Source: Bugulina stolonifera
Lineage: Eukaryota; Bryozoa; Gymnolaemata; Cheilostomatida; Bugulidae
Reading direction: 5' to 3'
DNA length: 64,000 nucleotides
NCBI GenBank assembly: GCA_935421135.1
Contig: OW285187.1
Coordinates: 20,646,429-20,710,428, forward strand
A program made the position numbers and the translations under genes. The notes under the pieces were generated by a model. That model had not been told where the DNA came from. It saw only the letters and a program-made list of their open reading frames with translations, and searched no databases. Numbering within the stretch: position 1 is the first letter of the stretch; the number at the start of each line of letters is the position of its first letter. Of the stretch, positions 44,736 through 56,900 are shown piece by piece.

Positions 44736-45958
44736 TTACTTACTGTCAACTTCTTCATCACACTGGACCGCCCTAGAGGGAAGAAGGGGTGGGCCGCATA
44801 TGGTACATGGGTTGGTCAGTGGGTGGACAGTATTAAACTTATTATAATGCAATAAATTGGCAGTGATAACGGAACAGGACTGTCTAGCCTGACTGGGTAG
44901 GGGTTGCCCAGCAGTTTCTTCTGGGCTGTATCCAATCCTCATATCTCTAATAGTTCTTGGTAAGAAGCTATTGAGATATTTGTTGCTGTTCGCTCCCACT
45001 GAACGGGGGAGTCCGATGGTCTGAGAACGAGTCTGCACTGTTCCCACAGTTTGATGCTCTAGCAGATCTTCATAGGCTGCACTTAGAGCGGGATGCTGTT
45101 CTTCCTTCCCGAGTATTCGCATGAGAAGCCTTACTCGGTGGCTCCTTCTTCTCTGGTCTAGTAGCCGTAGGCCAAGCTTTTCCATGGCCCTCCCAATGTC
45201 ATCTCGTCCTCTGAGTTGGCTTATGAATCGAACAGCATAAGTCTGAACATTTTCGAGGTCAGTGATCTCCTTCTTACTCGTTAGATCCCATGCAGCGCTT
45301 GCATATTCCGGGTGCGGAAGACACAAGGCCTTATAGGCAATTAGGCGTGCACGTTCGGGGGCCCAGTAGAGAGCTCGTTTAACCATTCCTAACCGCCTTT
45401 TGGCAACTAGTACCTTCTTGAATATGTGATTATCGAATCTGCAATCTGACTGTAGCGTTACACTGAGGTATCGAGTTGAATCAACATGTTCTAGCTTTGA
45501 TCCATTCAGCGTGTAGTCAGGGGTACTGGTAGTAGAGTTGAAGCTCATTATTTTACTTTTGGACGTGTTAAATGACATCCCCCACTTTTCTGACCAGGCG
45601 CCTAGTGAGTCTAGGTTCCTCTAGAAGCTGTGGCAGTCATCGGCTGAGATTATCTCCTGGTAAACAAGTGTGTCATCTGCAAACAGGGCGCAAGAACAGT
45701 CTAGGCAGTCAGGGAGATCATTAGTGAAGATGAGGAATAGAACCGGTCCCAAGACCGATCCCTGTGGGACACCTGATGTGACAGCCAGTGAGCCAGAGGC
45801 GCTGCCCTGTAGTACTACTCGCTGTGTACGATTTGTTAGGAAGTCATGGATCCAGCTTAGCAGGTAGCCGTCTATGTCCACAATTTCCGAGAGTTTTTCC
45901 ATAAGTAGTGCGTGAGGGACTCGATCAAAGGCCTTTAGCATGTCATCACACACACTAG
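44736..45958 (-). pseudogene. 5'-truncated LINE (non-LTR retrotransposon) ORF2, reverse transcriptase palm to C-terminus
   Basis: One frame runs from about 45958 to TAA at 44736, broken once by TAG at 45619-45621. It begins within the palm at KAFDRVPHALLMEKLSEI, and includes SWIHDFLTNRTQRV, TSGVPQGSVLGPVLFL and the catalytic FADDTLVY, then WSEKWGMSFN and KSKIM with the thumb. The C-terminal portion has LGMVKRALYWAPERA, YASAAWDL, NVQTYAVRFI and SFLPRTIRDMR. This is a CR1/Jockey-like layout. Endonuclease and N-terminal RT are missing, as expected for 5' truncation. With only one stop, it is a fairly young relic. Confidence 0.9.
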
Positions 45959-46914
45959 CTGTTACACCAGCTTATTATCATGTTTATCGTGCCTTTGAAC
46001 ACCTTTGAACACTAGATGTAGCACACCGCAACCACGGATTCGAGATCAGGTCTGCTTGCAGGGCGCACGGCCGGCTGATGGTGTGGCTTTCGATGGCCGG
46101 TGGCAGTGGGATAATATATGAATGAACTTTGTTAACTGTTTTAAATTAGGTTTTTGCTCTGGTTAGATTCACTAAAATCCTGGCCAGTCAGTAGCATTTC
46201 ACCCACCATACATACAAGACCATTTTTTGAAGCAACACAGAACAACTTAGTGTTTTAATCTGAAGGTGAAATTATTATGCTATCAAATACTACTCAAATA
46301 CTAAACGTAAATCAATGTAGTCAATAGTGAATGTCAAGGCAAGCTACAAGGAGAACAAAGGTTCGTTTTAATTTGTTATTAATCTACAGTGTCATACTTA
46401 TCACCAACTTTTGTATTTTGTCAACTACTATCTATAATTGTTACTATGTTTAAATATCACTTATATTCTGCCACACATTGCTTTTTATCGTAAACTCAGT
46501 TATTAATTTATGTTATTCTTTTAGACTTCACGGTGTCGGGTATGCAATAAAGTGTTAATCATTAATCAGCGAAAGTTGGCTGCTCTTCAGTATTAACTAC
46601 GTGCACAACCACATCAGTAAAGTAAACACCTCTCTAAACAAGCTTGCTGGGTCCTTAGCAGACCATTAACTGCTACAAAGTGTCGATTGACTGCTTTTCT
46701 TGTTTAACTCGAATCGTTTAATAGAGTTATTGGGCTATTATTTCGCTTATCTTATAGTGAAGTATTGTTAGGAGATAGTGCTAGAATTCACCTCAGAATT
46801 TACTTCAGATGAGGTAGGACTCCGCCAGCAATTTCATGTAAATCTGTAAGGGAGCCTCTAGTTTTAACTATTTTTGGACTAGGGAGTCTGCAATGTTTAC
46901 AGTATATCACTGTT
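45959..46914. other. Gap between two LINE fragments
   Basis: No gene recognised. The 46015-46110 part is GC-richer than its surroundings and may be repeat-derived. Confidence 0.4.
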
Positions 46915-47132
46915 TAGGATTGAAGGTCGGTATCTCATCTCGCGAATTGCTCGTGGCAGGAAACTAGAGTGGTAAATAGATCCTTTGGCTGATATTGAGG
47001 TTGGCTCTCCTCTGGCAGCTGCTCTAGTGGTCATTGTTGCCATCTCTCTGTCACCCACAATATCATCATATGCTCTGGATAGAGTGGAATGTTTTTCTTC
47101 GTTCTCAAGAATCCTGGTCGGTAGAATGTCAT
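46915..47132 (-). pseudogene. LINE ORF2 C-terminal fragment, same family as 44736-45958
   Basis: Frame reads RILENEEKHSTLSRAYDDI, then RGEPTSISAKGSIYHSSFLP and RAIREMRYRPS. It aligns with RILGKEEQHPALSAAYEDL and YLNSFLPRTIRDMR of the longer LINE copy. Only the extreme C-terminus remains, a typical heavily 5'-truncated copy. Confidence 0.75.
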
Positions 47133-48311
47133 ACCTGGTAGTTCCTAACTAGTCCAATACAAGTCCAGTCTTTGGTAGCATAGAACGAGTATATTTGATG
47201 ATCCAACAAAATAACAAGTAGATAGTAACTATGTAAGAACTAGGAAACAACTGACTAGCATAGCACAAAAAGCTGCTTTTATACTAGTCTGCAAAACCAC
47301 AAGTGGATTACAAAACATAATAACATTGACCGTCCGGAAGCCGATCACTTAGATAAGTTAATTACATGACGACAGGATGAGTAATCTGGGTCTAGCCGTC
47401 ATTGAACCATGCTTGTGCAATACAATAACTAATTAGCTGTTATAAAGATATCAGATTACTACATAGAAAGAGAGGTGCTTACTACTAGCCACACTTCTTA
47501 TGAAACAATACTGACTAGACAATAATTATGCTTATGCTGATTGCTGAGAATGTATACACCAATACTAAGTAGACACCACACTAGTGTTATAATAGCTAAT
47601 GTTACAGAGTTATGCAATGGCTAATTGTAAACAGCCAAGTGTCTAGCTTGAGGTCCGTAGCCTTGTCACAGTATATGGTGCTGATGGCATTCATTGTGCA
47701 TGTGGTAGCCTACAGAGGCGTTGTCCACAACAATTATTATTATACTTGTATAAGCCAGTCACCTGGCCACTTTTGGAGCATGGTACATTAAATGTTTGAT
47801 TCCTCCAAGTATTTTACGAGACTTTGTGCATTTCTCATGTATGTGCTGATTAAACCATGGCTCTCAAGTTGGTTAGTCAGAAAATCCGAGCAAATGTACA
47901 ATGTACTGCAGTGTGAGCAGTGTAGCAGTATTACTCTATTAGCAAGTGGTCAGATATATAAATAAAGCTGTTGGTCCCCTACATGTACACATCTATAACT
48001 CTTAGTAATTTGTCACAGTCAAATAATCTCAGTACATACATGTGATTCAGCCCTCACCCTTAGAAGGTAATAGAATTAGTAGCTTTATCCTAAGAATCCC
48101 TAAGCAACTCACAAGCTATGGGATAAGCTGAAGATTAATTTGGAGATTGTAAAGTATTTCAATTGAAAATATAGCTATTGCCATTGTGAGAAAATCTCCA
48201 AAATTCCGAGCAGATTATTAATAATGGAAAACCTCCCGAGCTCTCAGAGCAAGCACTGAAAATCCGAACTGCACGGGAAAAATCTGAGAACTTGAGAGCT
48301 CTGAATTAAAC
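47133..48311. other. Gap, no gene seen
   Basis: AT-rich; no open frame of interest or matching terminal repeats. Confidence 0.4.
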
Positions 48312-48315
48312 TTAA

Positions 48316-49058
48316 AGATGGACTGTACTGAAATTTTGATGTTATGAGTTGAATACGCCTAGTAGCAGCTGAACCAGCTAGCACAATACCACCTGGGATA
48401 CATGATGTCATCATGGTACCCAGCTCTGTTAAAACTAGTGAATTACATCATTGTGGGGAGTGAATGCTAGACCACTCATTATGTTATTATAAACAAGAAA
48501 TTTTAATTGAGTTTTTATCCTTGTTGTACTAGGAATATCACAAAACGAAAAATGGGTTTGTGGACCAGATGCTAGTTAATATTCCTAGACAATAATAAAC
48601 ACCATTTGTTGCGAAAAGTTATCAAATTACTTTTGAGTTTGCAATTTGATTGGTCAATATAAGCTACTTGTTTATCTCATGAATAACATGCCTACTTATT
48701 AGACTGGTGTGTTGAACCTGTAGAACGTAGTACTATAATTGCTAGTATCTGTTTTATTGAATGAACACTGTATTTTTTATAAAAACAGTTGTGAGAACTC
48801 CATATTGCTTCTATATAGCTTTGTCAGAGTTGAGATAATCAAAGAAGAAGTTTTGAAAATTGACATAAAGCTAGGTGGAGATAACTCCTAATGCTGACAT
48901 CACTATGGTTATTTTAGAAATTTAGGGGCTACTTTTTTGCAGTTTAGCATCTATTAGCTACTACTAAAACAGTTTAGATATGTTTGTAGAGGTATCAAGT
49001 AATACTAACATAGTTAGTTTGGTGAAAATAATTCTGAAACTTTCAGTACAGTCCATCT
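48316..49058. mobile_element. 743-bp TTAA-flanked non-autonomous element
   Basis: Perfect 18-bp TIRs, AGATGGACTGTACTGAAA at 48316 and its reverse complement ending at 49058, immediately flanked by TTAA at 48312-48315 and 49059-49062. Different TIR from 43847-44406, so a second TTAA-targeting family. No coding capacity recognised. Confidence 0.82.
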
Positions 49059-49092
49059 TTAAGATCTGATTAAATTATTACTCTTATGGGGA

Positions 49093-49436
49093 GTTTACAC
49101 GAGGCGATTTATCCTGGCAATTTATCACTTCAATTAAGATCATCCAATGAAAGCACAAGGTTAATCTCTGCAATTTTATGGTCAAGCTACAAAATCTGCA
49201 GATAGCTATATTTACACTAGGCGATTTATTCTGGCGATGAATCGCTCGAATGGATCATGGACCCATTCAGGCGATTTATAGCTGAAGATTTATATATACT
49301 TTGCATCTTGACCACAAAGCTCCAGATAATTATTCCTGGCGATTTTGTGTTTACACGAGGAGATTTTGTTGTGGCGATAAATCGCCACGATAAATCTCCT
49401 AACCAGGCGATTTATCACCAATCGCCTCGTGTAAAC
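49093..49436. mobile_element. MITE with GTTTACACGAGGCGATT termini and internal subrepeats
   Basis: GTTTACACGAGGCGATT at 49093 and its exact reverse complement ending 49436 bound about 344 bp. Internally the GCGATTTATC / TTTACACKAGG motif recurs several times in both orientations, with a local hairpin around 49370-49400. No coding frame. Target duplication not clear, so superfamily left open. Confidence 0.75.
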
Positions 49437-49529
49437 GCTACATTAGGTATTTGATGATTTCTGTCCATGCAAGACGTGTAGTGCCTAGTTTGTATTGAGG
49501 TATGGGTGTTACTCTTACAAAGTTTATAG

Positions 49530-50890
49530 CTAGGCATTTTTTTTATTGAATGGCATTTTCCATTTTGTAGACCACTCGTGTACGTTGTTGAGGCTATTTT
49601 GGAACATTTCTGCTTCCTCAGTTGTATTCACAGTTTGGTAAAGTAGAGTGTCATCAGCATAAAGGCTAACTTTACAAGACAGCAGGTCTGGAAGGTCATT
49701 AATATAGCTCAAAAACAAAGTCTGTTTAAGTACAGAACTCTGTGGCACTCCTGAGGTTACTGTGCACTTTTGTGAGCTAGCTTCTATGAGCACAACGGAT
49801 TGCTGTCTGTCAGAGAGAAAATCGTGTATCCAGTTTAAAAGGTATTCGTTTATCCCTGGTATCTGCTTTAGTTTTTGAAGTAACATTAGATGTGGTACTT
49901 TATCGAAAACTTTTTTGAAGTCCATTACTATGGCGTGTGTAGTGTGACCTTCATTTGCAGTCTTTGCCAGGTCATGATAGGTAGCACACAATTGTGTCTG
50001 GCATGACAGCCCTCTTCTGAGACCATGTTGTCGATGGTGAAGTACACGGTCTAATACTTCATTCAGAGGGTGCAACACGATGTGTTCCATCATTTTGCAT
50101 GGTATACTCGTCAAAGATATGGGTCTCAAGTTGTTTGGGGACTCAGTGTTGCCGCCTTTGTGTATTGGTGTTACATTTGCAGATTTTCATTGTTTTGGTA
50201 GCCTACCAGTATCCAAAGAACTTTTGTAGATCATTGTCAGACACTTTGCAGTACCCTCCAGGTAAATGAGCATGGCAGGTTTCCTCAGACCATCTGGCCC
50301 AGGTGTTTTTCCATTCGGTTACTCACGGATCAGCTTGGCGACCCCCTCTATTGAGACATCAGTGGAATCTTGCACATCAATTTCAACCCTGGAAAAGTCT
50401 CCTGCCATGTAACCCACCAGGAACTGGCTTTGGAAGAAAGTGTTAAGCAACTCAGCACATTGTTCAGGATCCTCTGTCAGAATATCTTCCTTGTCTCTCA
50501 ACACTATTTGCACTGGTTTTTTGTTTCTATCAGCCTTGAGTAGCTTAAAGAAGGGTTTTGAATTTTCTCTCTTCAGTGGGTGATATATTCTGTCTGTATA
50601 AAAGGTTTTGCGAATCTCCTCCAGTTCCTTCTTGCCATTTCTCCTTAATTGATCATAGCTGAGTTTCAATTTTTTATGCGATTTTCTAATTTTTTCTCTT
50701 TTTTTGCAGCTCTTTAATTGAACCACTCTGGAACAGAAGGGTGCTTTTGTTTCACTTGCTTCGTTGGGACGTGTTAATCTATGCTTCGCTTCAGGTTTTT
50801 GGTAAAGAGCTGCCACATTTCTTCTGGGTATTTAATTTCTGCTAAAGCATCTGAAGTCCTTTGCATATCCTCCTGGAGTTCACATTTCAA
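49530..50890 (-). pseudogene. LINE ORF2 fragment, second family, reverse transcriptase fingers and palm
   Basis: On the - strand, an upstream piece (about 50890-50690, EEMWQLFTKNLKRSID, TKQVKQKHPSVPEW) shifts frame into 50816-50319 (LSYDQLRRNGKKELEEIRKT, PFFKLLKADRNKKP, VQIVLRDKEDILTEDP), then in the same frame continues to 49530: NNLRPISLTSIPCKMMEHIV, HGLRRGLSCQTQL, AIVMDFKKVFDKVPHLMLL, VTSGVPQSSVLKQTLF and catalytic SLYADDTLLY. Stops at about 50319 and within the linker. The thumb and C-terminus are absent, so the copy is truncated at both ends. Sequence differs clearly from the 45-kb LINE (SLYADDTLLY versus FADDTLVY context). Confidence 0.9.
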
Positions 50891-51251
50891 AGCAAAATGT
50901 CACTGTTATAGTGTAAAATGTTTTATAGCTGTGGTTCTAACTGTGGTTTTTTTCTATTCATTGCTATTTACAGATGCCCAATGAAAACTCGAGTTATTCA
51001 ATATTTCTACACAGTGATGTGAGTCTTTGATCATAGCCATAATTAAACTACAATTCAAGTTACAAGTTTTTTATAGTTATGTATTCAAGTCACGAGTCCT
51101 TCAAATAAGCCATAAAATGTTGCTTGAATTAATTCAAGTGAGAGTCTTTAACTCGAGTCTAACATCTCTGCAGAGATGTTTGCAAGTGAAATTATTTTTT
51201 GAAAACTCAGGTTGCGATGGGCAACTCTACTCTTCATTGTGACCGATGTTT

Positions 51252-51395
51252 ATCTGTCTGTCTGCCGAGTCTCGAGACCTCCTATTATAGAGGAAAGTTC
51301 AAACCTTCAGTTCGTCAGTATGTTGTATTATTCTGCTACTAGATCCCCTGTTCTCAGCTCCCGAGATGTTCTAATCAAAAAGCTCTGCAGATGAG
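51252..51395. repeat. Dispersed repeat, copy 2 (uninterrupted)
   Basis: Matches 42618-42730 joined to 43116-43143. It reads through the position where copy 1 carries the 377-bp MITE (CTCCCGAGATGTTCTAATCA here). Confidence 0.8.
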
Positions 51396-51424
51396 TGTTA
51401 GTTTTAGAGTACACCGAGTTAAAT

Positions 51425-51735
51425 GAACCAGAACTAGTTGAACCATTTAGATCAATAAATGGCATGGAGTTCAACAACTTACGAAGGTTGGGATGCAGAT
51501 GTTCATCTGAGACTACATTGATGCGAAATGACTGACTCCTCTTTTCTAAAAACTCTTTTTAATGTTCCTTTCGCATCTTATTGATAGATACATATACATG
51601 TACATCCCATTCCCTCAGATCGTAGATAAATCTGATAGCTCGATTTTGCTAAAGTTCGAACTTCTTTGGCCGACATGATATTTAAAATAGCGGTCTATAC
51701 TTCGCAACCAAACTCAAGTATTGACTGGCATAGAT
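51425..51735 (-). pseudogene. Decayed LINE RT C-terminal scrap
   Basis: On the - strand CQSILEFGCEV is followed after a stop by degraded sequence with IYDLREWD-like text in another frame. This is the pattern of the non-LTR RT connection region (S-x-L-E-Y-x-x-x-V-W, then R-F-I-Y-D-L). Too broken for a family call. Confidence 0.45.
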
Positions 51736-52275
51736 AATGAAAAATATGCTATTTTCTTAACATTAAAAATATCAAGGTGCTACGGCGGTAATAAAACCCA
51801 TCATAATATCATGCAATTATAAAGTGATGAACAGCTACAACAACACAAGAGTTGGCCTGGATTAAAATCCACTGCAAGTACCAACCTGCTATAGCGCTTG
51901 AATTATGCTACAGATAAAGTTGTCGTGATAAAATATCACTGACACACGCTTACTTGTCTCTAAAATCTATATACATGTATGTATCGCTGAGCAAATGAGA
52001 TCATTTGGCTGTATCTTTGCCATTGACTCTGATTTCCCTGGCATTGGCAGGTCTACACTTTAAAATCAACTGTAGTTGGACACTGCCTCAACACTACTAC
52101 GCCTTTGCATTTTTGAAATTTCTGATTAATATTTTACATTTATAGTTCAAAAGAGGTTAACTTGGGTTTTTCTGAACAGGCCGTTGATTGAAATTGTGAA
52201 ACTCTTTTAGCGGTAAATGTTAATATACACTGTCAATTGTAACATGCAATTTATTTTATATGTGATGGTTTTTAT
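51736..52275. other. Gap, no gene seen
   Basis: No recognisable feature between the LINE scrap and the hAT-like element. Confidence 0.4.
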
Positions 52276-52283
52276 GCACTTGG

Positions 52284-53317
52284 CAGAGTTGGGTCCAAGT
52301 CGACTTGCAAATCAACAAGTCAGGTCATTTCTAAAATTTTGGAGTCAAGTCGAAGTCAAGTCAGTGCTGCCTCAAGTCAAGTCAAGTAACTTCTAAAATT
52401 TTGAAGGCAAGTCGAAGTCAAGTCAGTGCTGCCTCAAGTCAAGTCAAGTCAGCTGTCATGCAAGTCACAAGTCAAGTCAAGTCAAAGTCAAGTCAAGTCG
52501 AAATGCAAGTCAAGTGGAAGACAACTTCAAAAAATTTTTTAACACATCCTTTTTTTCTTTTAGTAGACATTCCAATCCATGAAAAACCTATGCCAAGGTG
52601 TAACAGGGCATGTACATGTATGTTATGCAATCATGGTAAAGAACTAGTCTATATAAGTAGTATTATTGGCACTACGGTCGAGACTGGTCATATAGTATTA
52701 TATGCTGTATATTGTAATGGTGATGCAGTGTTACATAGCATGTAAACAGCACATGGCACAGCGCAGTGTGTCCACTGGCCCGTCCTGCAATTTAACTCTA
52801 GTAATTATTGCACTGCACATTGTATTCACTACTTACACCACACCTATGCTACACTTACACTACTTGCACTGTGTGTACTTGTGACTATTCATTGTCATTG
52901 TGTAGCCTCACGTACACACAGCCTAGACATTGCCTGAATTGTGTATCCTCATAGCTAACCTTGACATGCTCTGAGTGCTGCTAGTAGCACTGACCTAGTA
53001 AAAATGATAAATAGGTAGACAATTGAGACCTTTTTCCCATGTTGGCTAAACACTGTACAAAATTTTTATTTGCCGGATTGACTTGGTAGAACCCAAGTCA
53101 AAATCACAAGTCATTCATGTGTCCAAGTCAAGTCACATTGATGTCAAAGTCAAGTCGAAATCACAAGTCATTCATATGTCCAAGTCAAGTCAAGTCACAT
53201 TGATGCGCAAGTCAAAGTCAAGTCAAGTCAGCGAGTTGGTAAGTCTAAGTCAAGTCGACTTGTGACTTGACTTGACTTGGCAAGTCAAGTCAAATCTATA
53301 ACTTGGACCCAGCCCTG
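52284..53317. mobile_element. 1.03-kb hAT-like non-autonomous element with AAGTC subterminal repeats
   Basis: Left end CAGAGTTGGGTCCAAGTC (52284) and right end ACTTGGACCCAGCCCTG (to 53317) are imperfect TIRs. Both flanks carry the same 8-bp target duplication GCACTTGG (52276-52283 and 53318-53325). Inside, long arrays of CAAGT / AAGTC pentamers occupy about 52297-52520 and 53092-53295, around 550 bp of unique DNA. CAGGG-type ends plus an 8-bp duplication fit hAT. Open frames inside are by-products of the repeats. Confidence 0.88.
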
Positions 53318-53338
53318 GCACTTGGCTCACCGCATGTG

Positions 53339-53531
53339 TACTGCTTACTGGTGAAGCTTCCTTTTTTCAAGGTTGCTGAGCTGGTGTAGTAGTAGCATGT
53401 TCTTTTCACTGTGCTAAACGACTAGGTGCCGTAGAAGCCCCAAGTTCAAATTCCAGTCAGGGACTCGTATTTTCATAGATATGAATCAAGTCTCTGACTG
53501 CTCAAAAGATAAATTCCTTGCAAAAAACATC
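53339..53531 (+). mobile_element. SINE family 1, copy 1 (tRNA-derived)
   Basis: Shares about 190 bp with 54559-54749. It has an A-box-like GTAGTAGCATGTTC, a B-box-like AGTTCAAATTCC and a 3' part ending AAATTCCTTG followed by A-rich DNA. It starts just 14 bp after the hAT target duplication. Confidence 0.75.
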
Positions 53532-53589
53532 ATATATATAAAATACAATACAATGCACGATTTATATGCGATAGTTATATAGAATTTTA

Positions 53590-53876
53590 ATGGGGGGCAG
53601 CCGTGGCTGAGTGGTTAGAATGCTGAAGGTTCCAGGTTCAAATCCTGGTCACGGTGGTGTTAGGAAGAGCATCTAACCAAAGTTGTTCCTGTGCTTCGTA
53701 TACAAGTCTTTGGGGTCATGCAAGTCAGCATGGCTTCAAGGCAACTCCTGTACCCCTGCCAAAAAGGCCATGTCATCTGGGCCTTTCTCACAGGGAGTTG
53801 GCCAGCACTGGCACCTGGCAGTGCAAGCTGCAAAGGGCTGGTCAAGCCGAGGAGTATAAGCTGGTGAGTGAGTATG
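53590..53876 (+). mobile_element. SINE family 2, full-length copy with 10-bp target duplication, upstream of LMF1
   Basis: A tRNA-like head: GCCGTGGCTGAGTGGTTAG (acceptor 5' strand plus A box) and a perfect T-arm CCAGGTTCAAATCCTGG, with CACGG able to pair back to the 5' end. The anticodon region is too short for a working tRNA, so this is a SINE head. A roughly 220-bp body follows. TAGAATTTTA is repeated at 53580-53589 and 53877-53886, marking target-primed insertion. It ends 46 bp before the LMF1 ATG. Confidence 0.85.
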
Positions 53877-53922
53877 TAGAATTTTATAGATTATAAATAG
53901 AATAGCCAGAAAAAGATCTGCA

Positions 53923-56900
53923 ATGACTTTAAGGAAACGAATGAGGGGAGATTATCCTACTCGAGGGGAACCAAGCAGTGAAGTAAAACAGAAACCTGAA
54001 GATCACGATAAGCAGGAGCAATGTGATGTCTCAAGCTCTTATTGGCTCACTAGAATCGTGCTGCTCAGGTTTATAGCTTTTATATATGGTAGGGCACATT
54101 CATACATACATGTATATCATATGAATTGGCTACATTGTATGATTTGAGTTTGACCCATTTACATGTACATATCAATGTATACAATGTATGATATGGCTTG
54201 ATCATAGTGTTTATAGTACAATTTGACCCATTTGTACCTATAGTGTGACCTATATATGATATGATCTGGTATTTAGTTTGATGCACCACATACACGTACC
54301 AATTTAATTTTAGGAGTTGCATTTCTTGTGGCCTATCAGCAAAACCAATCTCTAATAGGGAGTAAAGGGTTGCTACCAGCTGATAAATACCTCGACAATA
54401 TTCATTCTCACTTTAACGGTGATCTGCTGCAGAAGTTAGCTTATACTCCTACAGTATTCTGGTTCTTTGATTACAGAAGGTAAATATGCACCTGTGCCAC
54501 TTTTTATATTTCTAAAAGTTTACAATGGCAAAATAATTAAGTTGTGTCAGAGCATGTCTACTGCTCACTGGTGAAGCTTCTTTTTTTAAGGTTGCTGAGC
54601 TGATGTAGTGGTAGCATGTTCTGTTCACTATACTACGCGATTAGGTGCCGTAGAGGCCCCAGGTTCAAACCCCAGTCAGGGACTGGTGTTTTCGTGGATT
54701 TGAAACAAGTCTTTGACTGCTCAAAAATAAATTCCTTGTTTAAAAATGCATCACTTATTGTATTGTAGCAATATAGATTTGCTGCTGGATACATCAGCCC
54801 TGATTGGTCTATCTATATCATGCATTATACTAGTGAGAGGCGCTGCCAATATGGTGCTGATGGCTATGCTCTGGATACTCTATCATTCCATATCTAGCGT
54901 TGGCCAGCGATGGTAAGCAGTGTGTGGTATTTTATTACTTGTAGGAAATCTAGTATGATAAAATACTGTGTTGAATAGGTTTGGAGTTGTCTTGTCATTC
55001 CTCATTGAACCCAAGGTTTCAATTTGAGATTTGTTTTCCCCTTAGCTTTCAAGCAAACAGTACATCATGTAAATATAGTTTAGAGGAAGTCCCTTGCTGT
55101 TCAACATAATATATTTGCCAGACCAGTTTATCTTCACATAGAAATTCTGATAATACATTCTCCATGATTACTATCTATTTCATGTGTACATGTAGAATTA
55201 TTATAACATAAAATTTGTAATCAGAGATGAAGATTCTGGCTTGTATGTATGTGGATATCTGCTTCCAAATTATATAAATATACATCAACATCTATATATA
55301 ACCATTTGTCAGTATAGAATATTTACCAACATAAATTTGAGCTATGCATTTATTAGCAATTATTTTAATTTTATGGTTAGATATGACCACATTATCAGTA
55401 GCTCAAACTTATGACATTCTTGGTAAAAAATTGCTATGTCTCTGCTGTAGGTGTGAAAGTTTTTTTTTGTGATTGGTGTTTATGACATTTTGTGATTAAA
55501 ATAGCTTGTTGTTTGTCAGACTGCAACATTTACTTGTATAACAATATCTAATGTTAATTGAGCTATGCATTGTGGTAGAGAAATTTGTCACCAAAACAAA
55601 AGGATGAGAAGTTGTCTTATCTACATTTTATTGACTGACTGCCCTAACCCCAAACGCCAACCACAATATGAGAAATTAAGGTTTTCTGACTTTTTCCAAC
55701 ACTGCACATAACGGACTGAAATATTTTGATCTTGCTTCATTTTTCATATAATGCTTTTGCTTGTGTGTCGCACTAATTGTTTATGCTTACTTATTTCTTA
55801 GACTTGGTGTAAAAGGGTTTATGATACTGTATCATGTTCATTCGAGAAAACAAAGACTTTTGTTCAGTAAGATTTGCTCATGATACTGAGCTGGGATGCG
55901 AGTCATTGCTGGCTTTTTACAGCAAAAGTATAGTGAATTTGCCCTGTTGTCTACGATTTTGGTTTTTGTCAGACTGAAATAATATTCTGCTAAAAATGAA
56001 TATGTATAGTGGGCGTGGGGCACTGTCCCTTTAGAAACCTGCTGACTTTTGGTGGCACAGGTGGTTACAATTTAAATCCCCATATACATAAGAGGCTTAT
56101 AATTTGGGCTGTTTATTCTTTTCGGTGTTCTGTTAATTCAAACCATTACTGGTAGAGGTAGTTTTGTTCTCCAAGGTACTGGTTTGGCTGGGAATCTCAA
56201 CTGTTGGAATCCGGCTTCCTAGCCATCTTCCTCTGCCCTGTCATATCTATGAAGGTGTTCCCAAGGAACCGTCCCACATCCCTCGTTGTTATCTGGGCTT
56301 ACAGATGGCTCATTTTCAGGATTATGATTGGAGCTGTAAGTACGACTAGTACAGTTTGTTCAAATCAACTGGTTCCGATGCTTATCTACACCTACATTAA
56401 CTTTCATATTATGTAAAGTACTGTTCGCCTTTGATTGTAATACTAGTATTTGTTATTGTTCATAGCTCATCACTTTCTAACGTAGATGAAAGAAATTTAA
56501 TTCTTTTTATTGCACAAGAATTATGTCGTTTGAAGAGATATGAGACGTTTTATATGAACACAATTATTAAGTTAGATATAATGTCTGACGACTTGCTCTG
56601 CATGTGAACTGATGCTAACTCTGTTATATCCCTCTTACATCCTACGCCTTTGAATAATATAGTATTGTTTACTGTTAATGACTAACTTTGACAAGATCAG
56701 CTACATAGATATACACCTTCTTACATTTGAGTGATATATTAGAATCACAAATTCCTCACCTACCAGTTTTCCCTACCATTATTGATTCTAGGTCAGAAAG
56801 CTAGGATTTGAAGAGATCGGCATATTTTTTATAATTTGGGGTAGAGAGGGGGGCTGTGTGACGCATGGGCAATTCAAGGCTGGATACTCTTTCTAACGCA

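Noticed and set aside
52401..52745. Ser/Gln/Val/Lys-repeat open frame as a protein gene
   Set aside because: It is a translation of the AAGTC array inside the hAT-like element.
53592..53662. Functional tRNA gene
   Set aside because: A and B boxes and a perfect T-arm are present, but the anticodon region is too short and a long body with target duplication follows: a SINE.
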